Shown here: positions 56,301-64,000 of the stretch, piece by piece | Layout: each line of letters starts with the position of its first letter | How positions within the stretch are numbered: position 1 is the first letter of the stretch | DNA from: Pelodera strongyloides | Taxonomy: Eukaryota > Nematoda > Chromadorea > Rhabditida > Rhabditidae | Reading direction: 5' to 3' | DNA: 64,000 nt | NCBI GenBank assembly: GCA_036852015.1 | Contig: JAANDG010000009.1 | Location: 620,001-684,000, forward strand | The notes under the pieces: model-generated | Database searches by the model: none | Seen by the model: only the letters and a program-made list of their open reading frames with translations | What the model was told of the DNA's origin: nothing | Made by a program: the position numbers and the translations under genes

Positions 56301-58997
56301 GCATATCCTGCGTTTTCAGTCGTAGTCTCTACGGGGGGTTGTGGGGGAGCAGGACGTGACTCTGGTGCCTCAGGGATATAGGGAGACTCCTGAAAAAAGG
56401 AATCTAATAGATAAATAGAGATTTTTCATCAATAATAAAGTCCGGCTATTGAATTTAAAGCGAAGTACCGGTCGGTTTTTGAAACACATCGAGTACAAAT
56501 GAACACAAATTAGAATAAAAAATCGAACTAAACTCGAGTAAATTAGCATAAATTCGTAAGAGTTCGATGGTTCACGATGCAGTTCAAGAACCGGCCGGTC
56601 ATTATAGTGTAGCGAACTCTGACACAACCTAACTACGTACTCTCCCGTACGTTAAAGACAACAGTAAGTACGTAACTAATAATAAGAACGCTGCTCCTAC
56701 CATGCGGTAAGAATTCTGTAGTGCATAAATGTCCCATATATATATTCTACACAATGTTAGACGTTATTGTAGAAAAATGTGGTTCAAATTTCCAGAATAA
56801 CAAAACAATAAAATTTGAAAACCCCAAAAAATCTTACTGTATAAGGTCGTTGTGGTGGTGGTGTTCCAGCAGTCCATACCGGAGGTTGAACCACTCCAAA
56901 CTCGGGTGCGGTATCAGGCTGTTGAGGGTAGGTGATAGCTCCCGGGTAGGAAGGCTGAGGGGCAGGGTAGGAGGGCTGGGAATCGGGATACGAAGGCTGT
57001 TGTGGGGCCGATGGGAATAGGTCCAGAGAGTCTACTTCCCCAACCTAAGGGGTGCAATTATTGAAATTAATAAGAATAAATAATTGTTTGATCACGCAAA
57101 ATATTATGAAACATGACTACATCATGTACATCCTATAAGAAGTTGTGTCATTGTAAAAAAAAGTTATTGAAATTCAATGCAAAGATGCTTCTGACTTCTG
57201 ACTATTTTGAGAAAATCACATTTGAAATTGACATTTTGCACATAAAATAGATTGATGATACTAACGTTAAAGCGAAATACCGGCCGGTTTTTGAAACGCA
57301 TCTCAAGTACTTGCATTCCTATGCATTGTGGTCTAATTGGGGTCTAGTTTTTATTCTAATTTTTGCTCATTTGCATATGCTGCATAAGAAAGCCTCTGTA
57401 CGCAATGCGTTTCAAAAACCGGCCGGTATTTCGCTTAAAGGGAGAGGCCCATGAGAAAAAAGATTTCCTCAATTTAATTGTGCAGAATGTCCGGAATTTC
57501 AGAAATTTTACTGTGAAAACCGCATTGTGTGAAGCCTCGAACTCGCAGAGTTATTCCCCGGCAAACAGTTCTGCTAGGTACCGTAGTCAGCAACATCAAA
57601 ATTCGTTTTTACGGTTTATATCCGTTCATTTGCATTCTTTCTCTATATAATAATGGTCAAACGAATAAAGATCATTCAAAGAGGCGTTTGAAATACAAGA
57701 ATGCCCTAAAAGCGAGAGAATTGATTCTGACTACGGTACCTGGCCGAACCCTTTGCCAGGGAATAACTCTGTGAGTTCTAGGCTTCAAGCAATGCGGTTT
57801 TCACATTAATATTTCTGAAGTTCCGGACATTCTTTACAAATAAATTGAGGAAAACTTTATTTTCATGGGCCTCTCCCTTTAAAGGGAGAGGCCCATGAAA
57901 ATAAAGTTTTCCTCAATTTATTTGTAAAGAATGTCCGGTATTTCAGAAATATTACTGTGAAAACGGCATTGCTTGAAGCCTAGAACTCACAGAGTTATTC
58001 TCCGGCAAAGAGTTCGGCCAGGTACCGTAATCAGAATTAATTCTCTCGCTTTTAGGTCACTCTTGTATTGCAAACGCCTCTTTATAGTCGTAGGAATGAT
58101 CTTTATTTGTTTGACCATTCTTATATAGAGAAAGAATGCAAATGAACGGATATAAACCGTAAAAACGAATTTTGACGTTGCTGACTACGGTACCTAGACG
58201 AACTGTTTGCCGGGGAATAACTCTGTGAGTTCTAGGCTACAAGCAATGTGGTTTTCACAGTAATGCTTCCGAAATTCCGGACATTCTGTGCGAGTTAATT
58301 AAGGAGACCTTTTTTCTCATGGGCCTCTCCCTTTAAATAAAAACTCTATAAATACCTGTTCAACTGTGTGTGGAGCTGGATACGAAGGCATTGCTGGCTG
58401 AAAATTTTCTCACTTAATAATAATGTTTACAAAATAAAGTTACTGTGCTTTAGTTAAGATTACTTGGGTTTGTTCATACACTATGATTATGTTTCAATAA
58501 AATAAAATAAATAAGCTGTGGAAAAATATTTACCTGCTGTGGTTGTGGTATATAGACAGTGCGTGGGTTGCCAGAGGAAGCACTAGGACGCATGGACTGT
58601 ACTTGAGGATATTCCTAAGAAAAACTAATGACAGCATCATACTTCATACTAACAATCGGGTAGTGTAGTGGATAGGGTTGCAGGCTGCTGAGCGGAATGT
58701 CGAGGGTTCGATTTCCCTCTGTGTAACAACGGACCATGCATGATCATGATAAATACAGTATATACTAATCGATATTTCAAATCAGTTGTTTTGTATCAGA
58801 TGTGAAATAATACAGATACCTTATATGAGAAAAAAAACATTGCAAACCTACAATCACAAATCCTGACGTATTTAGTTGAAAAGCTGTCGTAGTAGAAAAT
58901 CTGTAGTAGTAATAAGAAAACCGACCTGTGGTATGTGGACATGCGAGAATCGCTGGGCAGAAACCAGTGAAAATAATAGGAATAATACCTCTTTCAT
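53352..58997 (-). CDS. Secreted Pro/Gln/Tyr-rich protein with four LDLa modules, 368 aa
   Basis: Exons: 58997-58926, 58614-58534, 58397-58356, 57044-56838, 56389-56282, 55600-55501, 54966-54841, 54575-54512, 54019-53949, 53811-53695, 53470-53352; phases close (1107 nt). A signal peptide (MKEVLFLLFSLVSA) is followed by about 145 residues rich in Pro, Gln and Tyr with PSYP repeats. Next comes a Cys-containing segment (CPSPDQAFDRATVNCNF, VRVCPEYDHIMHC) recalling chitin-binding type-2 spacing, though this is uncertain. LDLa modules follow: one with CDGHNDCSDGEDENNC, one split over two exons (RDEFACVKSGRC, CDNNPDDCGDGTNLDEVGC), one with CDGHKDCVNAEDEINC, and a degenerate last one ending CDGQPHCADGSDEKYCY. 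No transmembrane segment or kinase is seen, so it is probably extracellular matrix or mucus-like. I know no named orthologue. Confidence 0.88.
54084..54225. mobile_element. Family D MITE
   Basis: A compact copy with nearly perfect termini: gtattcaccaacacacaggg and the inverse ctccctgcgtgttggtgaat; inner pair cctctgttctcgc and gaccagagg. Lies in an intron of the LDLa gene. Confidence 0.88.
54664..54815. repeat. Direct duplication in LDLa gene intron
   Basis: gccgcaaggtcctggctccc at 54676 and gccgcaaggtcctggatctc at 54750 begin two copies of a 70-bp unit that includes gtaccgcta, aatcccat and gcaagcgttgaatacgc/gcaagcgtcgaatacgc. Confidence 0.8.
54978..55158. mobile_element. Family A MITE, diverged
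   Basis: TTAAAGCGATATAACGGCCGG to AAAACCGGCTGTCATACGGCTTTAA. The interior differs from other copies (aaatcgcgcaatgttagc). Confidence 0.78.
56454..56608. mobile_element. Family A MITE, decayed right end
   Basis: TTTAAAGCGAAGTACCGGTCGG at the left, gttcaagaaccggccggtc at the right without the final TTTCGCTTTAA. Confidence 0.75.
57267..57440. mobile_element. Family A MITE, first of three joined elements
   Basis: TTAAAGCGAAATACCGGCCGG to CCGGCCGGTATTTCGCTTAA, longer subtype. Its right TTAA is also the left TTAA of the family B copy that follows. Confidence 0.88.
57435..57884. mobile_element. Family B palindromic MITE, second of three joined elements
   Basis: TTAAAGGGAGAGGCCCATGAG to CATGGGCCTCTCCCTTTAA. 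The interior matches 42221-42680 (gttcggccaggtaccgta type arms). Confidence 0.9.
57879..58337. mobile_element. Family B palindromic MITE, third of three joined elements
   Basis: Shares the TTTAAAGGG junction with the preceding copy and ends ATGGGCCTCTCCCTTTAAA, 19 bp before the LDLa gene exon at 58356. Confidence 0.9.
58655..58732 (+). repeat. tRNA-like sequence, probably SINE head or pseudo-tRNA
   Basis: tagtgtagtggatagg is a good box A and gagggttcgatttccctc a good T arm 30 bases later, but the acceptor ends (tcgggtag / tgtgtaac) do not pair. It lies in an LDLa gene intron. Confidence 0.5.
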
Positions 58998-61651
58998 TTT
59001 AAAATAATATCTGTAAATGAAAATAACATTAATACAAGTTAGAAAAAAAACGCGAAACATTGTTCAAATACCCAAAACTCAAAAAAATATCGCTACAACA
59101 AAAATATCGAGAAACTCGGAGTAAATGCATACTGTAGGAAAATCAGATAAACATGTAAAAATTCACTGATAAACAATTTTCTAAAATGTATTTAGAATGT
59201 ATCGTTTGAGAAAGTGCGGACAGTATACCGTACACCAATCGGCAATCTTGTTTCCTTATACAACATTGGTAATAATGATGTGCAATCTGCCATGGCCTGA
59301 ATTGTGTGAATGAGTTTTGTTCGCATTTCCTTTGTCACGCCCCGAATAGGATTCCGGTCTTTCTTCTCAGTGAAGATTTCCCCTTCCGAGGGGTTCTGGG
59401 TCCCCGGACTCTCCCAAAACCGGACCTCCGTTGGTCCTCTCTCTCTTTATTTCTCTTATCTCTGTCTTCTATCTCTCTCTCTATCTCTCTGTAAGAGAAA
59501 AACCCAGTGTTAATACCCTGTGTTGTTCCCTTGAAAGAGAAATGCACCCTTTCAACCCAAAGAAAAGGTGCCTTATTTGGCGCGGACGCGGAAAAAACAC
59601 AATGAGAATGGTGAGACAGGACACAGACATCACATAACACACAAAATTGGGGTTTTCTTGGGGAATCATCATATTTGCCTTGGACTAGAAAATACGTTTC
59701 ATGCGGGTTTTAAAAAATTTGATCGTCGTGTTTTGAGCCATTTCAGAACATCCAATCGTACATTCACTACGGTCAAATCTTAGGTACATTTTGCCTATCA
59801 TAACTAGGCATGACGTTGTAGTGTTCCTCAAGGAAGGAAAGATATATAATTCATGGAGTGTATGGAAGTGTTAAGAGGGGAAATTTTCCTCTAAAAGCGT
59901 TCCGCAACTGACGAGCGCACCGGACCGGGCTATTTGCAACTAGCCGGCGAGCGCGCCCGCTTCTCACGGCTCATTTAGACAATTAGCAAACAAAAGAAAT
60001 CATGATTCCACATTGAAAGATCAAAGTTTTGCGTCTAAATATTATGGATAGAGATGTCTTATTTTTCAAATATTAAATAAGTACGCCGGAGTGCCGGATA
60101 AACTGGAAACGGAACAGAACCTGTATTATGTGTGTCACTGATATAACTCGATTGGTGTGCTGCGTGTATCTGGCGAACATTCTTTTCGCCGCGCAACAGC
60201 AAACCCTTCGCAAACTCTTCGCAACAGGAAACAACAAACCGTAAGTCTAAGCCTAAGCCACCATAAAAGTGTAACATTGCTATTACGTGGGGATCAATAA
60301 CAAATAGTATGTTAGCTAAGGCCTCGGTGGGAGAGGGTGCGGGCCCAACAGGGTCTATATCAAGGGTGTAGTTAGGGGTCGCGCCGACCGTGACGGTTTT
60401 GAAAAATGTGTGGTCACGTCCACTTTCACGACGAGGCCGCGGGCGAGGCTTCAATCCAACAACCGTGTAACGCGGGGTGTGACGAGGCTGAAAAGACACG
60501 TTGCGCCTTAGACCCTGGCGCGTCGCCTGTCGGCAAAATTTAAATTTCGCCAAGTTTTTTTTGATTACCCAAACCCTTATTCTATTATTTTGTTGATATG
60601 TGTGCGTTCGTTTGTTGTTGTCATATGACAGTCTATGTATGCTACTTTCATCTGTTTGACATTTAGGTGCATGTACCAGCGGAAGAATGCTTTATCTATT
60701 AGACAACACTTTGGACAAAACCGAAACAAACGGAAAGGTAACTAGTTTAGGTATTTGAAAAGAGATACTTACGGAAGTGGCTCTGTAGTTTCTTCTCATT
60801 CTTAACTTTTAGCCACTCCATCCGAGAACGAGCGAGGAACCTCGAAAACGAACTGAATATGAGGCGAAGATGCGGAGTACACGTATGAGAAGGGAATGCT
60901 GATGCTGTCTGTGAATTCAATGTGGTCAGAGGTCAGACCAATCTCGGAAGGTATGTATATTTTAATAGTGCTTGATTATTGAAAATGTAATGGAAATACT
61001 TGTATTATTATACTATTCTGCAAGTATCATTGTAGGGGCGGAAGCAAACACGAGCTACGTTCGGGACGTTCCTTGTACCTGGAATTTATCATCCGGAATT
61101 TATGCTTCATCCATGATGTAGAAGGTTCGTACAAGCTTTACAATTGCGCTTCATTTTAGTCTACATTCTACGCTGGTCCACTAGTCATACGCGATGTATG
61201 CGTTTCGTAAGCCCTAGTTAAATTTTTAGGAAATTGACATAATACTTCTGTTTGCTGTATACAAACTATATTGTGCGATTCGAAACTACAACTGCTAATG
61301 TATTTATTTTGGCACCGGATTTCCTCATATTTACTTCTGCTTTAGGGTCGGTATCCTACCGTTGGGAAGGATTACAATTTTGGATTCGCGGCCGGCCCAT
61401 CTGTCGACGAATATGCTATTTTTGTTGTTGCTGTGATTATTTTTTGTCTATATGTAATAAAGAATATTAAATTTTCCCGGTTTCTGTGAATATGGCACGA
61501 AATGGTGTGCACCATGCCATGTGGGGGTACAGAGAACTGTAATTGGAGAAATACCCACAGATTTGAATGAAGGTTGAGAAAGCTGCAGAAGTGAAAGACA
61601 GCTGGAGCGGTTAGATATGGAGAGGCGTAGACGGTTTGAGATGCCATATTA

Positions 61652-61752
61652 CGGGTGCGGGCGAGGCCCAATATCGGGGTGCACCACGGTAAAACCATCA
61701 TATCAAGGGCCCGGGCGAGGCCCAATATCGGGGTGCGCCACGGTAAAATCCG
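61652..61752. repeat. Tandem duplication of about 54 bp
   Basis: gcgggcgaggcccaatatcg, gggtgcaccacggtaaaa is followed by ccgggcgaggcccaatatcg, gggtgcgccacggtaaaa. Only a few bases differ between the two units. Confidence 0.85.
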
Positions 61753-62385
61753 TCACCCTTGCTGGACTGGTCAAAAATAGGGGTGTATCACCGACACTGT
61801 CTCGCTTGATAAGAGTTGGGCCCGCAACCTTGCCCATCTTGCCCTGAGAGAGGTAGCGGGACGAGTTTATAAATCCTCCTTCGCAGACAATTGTGTGCTT
61901 CTTCATGGTGCATGATACAAATAACATATTCTCAAATGAAGAAATTATTTATTGTACAATTTATTAATCAATTTAAGATAAAGTTAAAGTAAAATTGTCA
62001 AATGCTCAAGAGAAAAAAATGAATAAAAAAACATACAAGTAACCCGTTCATTGGTATTCGGTTGCGCACATTTATAATTATAATATTATTTTCAGTGCAT
62101 ATGTCGACCTACTAAAAAGGTACCAAAACCGTAATAAAAAGTAACAAAATGAAGTATAATAAAATCATTATATGATTGGATCGTAATAATTAAAAACAGA
62201 ATATCAAACAACCTATTTAGTCAGCGCATAAAACGAATGTTAATTTAAGTAGTCAGGCTCACGAAAAAGAAAGTTTTTAAATTTTCTCAGGCTATGCCTT
62301 TGTTTTAGATGATATCCCAACTAAAATCCAGCATGCATAATATCTATATGAGATATGCATCCATTTTTAGTGAGCTTGACCACTT

Positions 62386-62456
62386 GACGCCGGCAGGATT
62401 CGAACCCGTGATGTCCTGTTACTGAGAAGGACATTTGCACTTGAACCATAATTAGC
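62386..62456 (-). repeat. tRNA-like sequence, minus strand
   Basis: On the minus strand, atggttcaagtgcaaatg (box A-like) and acgggttcgaatcctgc (box B) are spaced as in a tRNA. The acceptor ends do not pair. Probably a SINE head or pseudo-tRNA just after the 3' end of the right-edge gene. Confidence 0.5.
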
Positions 62457-62459
62457 AAT

Positions 62460-64000
62460 TTAGTCAGCCGATAAGCAGGACTTGAGCTTCAGATGATAAG
62501 GTCGAACTAGTTTTTCGCGAATGGAACGAGGACGTTTTTGTTTCGTTGTGGTATTACTGTCGATGGTTTCCTGGACAACATCGCTTACTTCCTGAAGATA
62601 GAACAGCATTAAGTAAGCATTGACCATTCACTGATGAAAGTCACCATAGTCGCCGCGCAAAAAAATGTCGCCAGAGCGTCGCGGCTCACCCGGGATGCGC
62701 AAAATGTCACCCGCGGTGGAGTTTCGCGTTGTTCATTTACAGGGAATATGTAGGCCCTTTTTGAAGTTCAGCTGTATTAATAGAATGCGTGTTGCCCATT
62801 AAGGAAACAATAACAAAAGTTGTCTACAATTACCCACTTAAAAGAAAATCAATTACAAAGCTAGCCTTTTCCATAGTAAACGCTAATTCGGAACCCTTGC
62901 ATAAATTTGGGTCCGATTGAATAAATTTAAGTTTAAATCGGCAAATAGCAAGATTCAAGATGCAGCGCATTCCAATTTCGTATTTACATATTCAGTCGCC
63001 TATTTAAATTAACGTCTGGTATGGAAACGCTAGTTTCGCTTTTTTTTTGCTCATTTTGAGTGCCTACATATTCGCTTTAAAGCACTCATTAATTATATGC
63101 ATAAAGCCTGTAATGGAAGTTGTCAACCTATTTTTAATAAAAAATTAACAACAATATAAATCGTCTCACTTGCGTTGGTCTAACAATCATCACTGTGATT
63201 TGTGTGAATTTGGCCAGAGTGTTCACAAACATTGCTTCTATTTTTAAATATGGCAGGAAGATGTAGATAATCTGAAAAGAATGAAAACATTACTGACTAG
63301 AAATGAAATTTTTTAGTTGATTGACACACAGATGTAAATGAATGACGAGATCTGGTGTATTGGGGGAAATACATTTAGACTGCAACATGTAAAGTTATAG
63401 AGTGTTTAAAACGTAGGTTAAACTTGGCACCGGAACAATTTCACAAAATTGTGTTTGGACACATCGCTCTCTCTTTATATAAACCCTAATTTGCATAATC
63501 ACTGTGACGATTTGTTTTGCGAATAAAATCGGCACAAAAGGGGACCGGTCAGAGCACAACGGGGGAACCTGACTAATACCACGCGTGGAAAGTTCAGAGA
63601 ATAGGGATGATTTACATGGAGCATATGGTATTCACATGCCCTGAAAGATCTTTCATCTATGGTGATAAGCGTTCAAATTTTAACTACCATTGAAAGTTAA
63701 TTCCTACAAGTTCTTGAGTCTAGCTAGGTCTAGGTTACAGTAATTTGAGCCTTTTTCTGAGTATCACCTCTCTGATTTGTGGTGAATAATTGAAATGTAA
63801 TAGATTCTATAAATATATGTGATGATTATCAGACATTAGATCTGCTGCATCATATGGTGTTCTCTTCTCAAAATTATATATCCATCATCGAGTGATAAAA
63901 TACAATACTTTCTTGGGTTACTGTAAAGAAGAATGTAAAGAAATGACGTTGCAAACAAGATTTCCCCTGCTACTTACAGTATTAGCACAGATGAATCCAG
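62460..64000 (-). CDS. Unidentified gene, C-terminal exons, continues past window end
   Basis: Two clear exons join in phase 0: 63271-63170 (IIYIFLPYLKIEAMFVNTLA, QITVMIVRPTQ) and 62591-62460 (EVSDVVQETIDSNTTTKQKR, LVRPYHLKLKSCLSAD, stop). A donor at 63977 (AATACT|GTAAGT) suggests a further exon running off the window from 63978, also joining in phase 0 (GFICANT). The C-terminus is basic and Ser/Thr-rich, and the preceding segment could be amphipathic helices of a helical-repeat protein. I do not recognise the family. Confidence 0.6.

Larger units (their letters stand above)
58998..62459. other. Unassigned region right of the LDLa gene
   Basis: Contains a CT repeat near 59430-59490 and a GC-rich part (59880-60540) with a 164-codon minus-strand open frame at 60059-60553 that matches nothing I know. 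Possible plus-strand exons near 60667-60738 and 60813-60950 have good splice signals but no recognisable product. A tandem duplication at 61655-61750 is listed separately. Confidence 0.4.

Noticed and set aside
60059..60553. 164-codon minus-strand open frame, the longest in the window
   Set aside because: Its length may be due to local GC richness; I see no motif, splice partner or family. Kept only as a note in the region entry.

Overview
The window is nuclear DNA of an animal. Genes are split by many short GT-AG introns, and the products (URB1, WDR1/AIP1, two class-3 aldehyde dehydrogenases, WBP4, TRMT10C, a secreted LDL-receptor class A protein) form a standard metazoan set. Intergenic DNA and introns are AT-rich and full of short non-autonomous inverted-repeat elements. 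I cannot name the species. The short introns and gene set fit an early-branching invertebrate such as a sponge, but that is inference. There is no bacterial, viral or CRISPR content that I can support.

Layout, left to right. 0-6.1 kb: two minus-strand genes, a URB1-like nucleolar protein cut by the left edge and an acidic R3H-domain protein. 6.1-11.2 kb: mostly unassigned, with one doubtful small minus-strand gene and a tRNA-derived SINE. 11.2-16.9 kb: WDR1 (+, 18 coding exons). 17.5-22.0 kb: aldehyde dehydrogenase 3 (-). 22.8-27.7 kb: WBP4 (+). 31.6-37.0 kb: a second aldehyde dehydrogenase 3 (+). The two ALDH3 paralogues flank WBP4 in opposite orientation. 38.8-45.6 kb: TRMT10C (+), whose second intron holds six antisense tRNA-Ile(AAT) genes. 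46.5-52.1 kb: two tandem paralogues of a small single-pass membrane protein I do not recognise. 53.4-59.0 kb: a secreted Pro/Gln/Tyr-rich protein with four LDLa modules (-). 62.5-64.0 kb: the 3' end of an unidentified minus-strand gene.

Gene models were built by hand from splice signals and reading-frame phase. For WDR1, WBP4, TRMT10C, the plus-strand ALDH3, the LDLa protein, the R3H protein and both small membrane genes the exon phases close exactly from ATG to stop. One junction, near the 3' end of the minus-strand ALDH3, is out of frame by one base.

The most unusual material is (1) the tRNA-Ile array inside the gene of a tRNA-modifying/processing enzyme, (2) the pair of small membrane proteins with a near-identical transmembrane core, (3) two ALDH3 paralogues of identical coding length but displaced introns, one with a likely switch between soluble and membrane-anchored ends, (4) a URB1 that seems to consist only of its C-terminal part, and (5) a set of palindromic elements sharing a TTAAAG-type terminus, several sitting directly beside splice sites.
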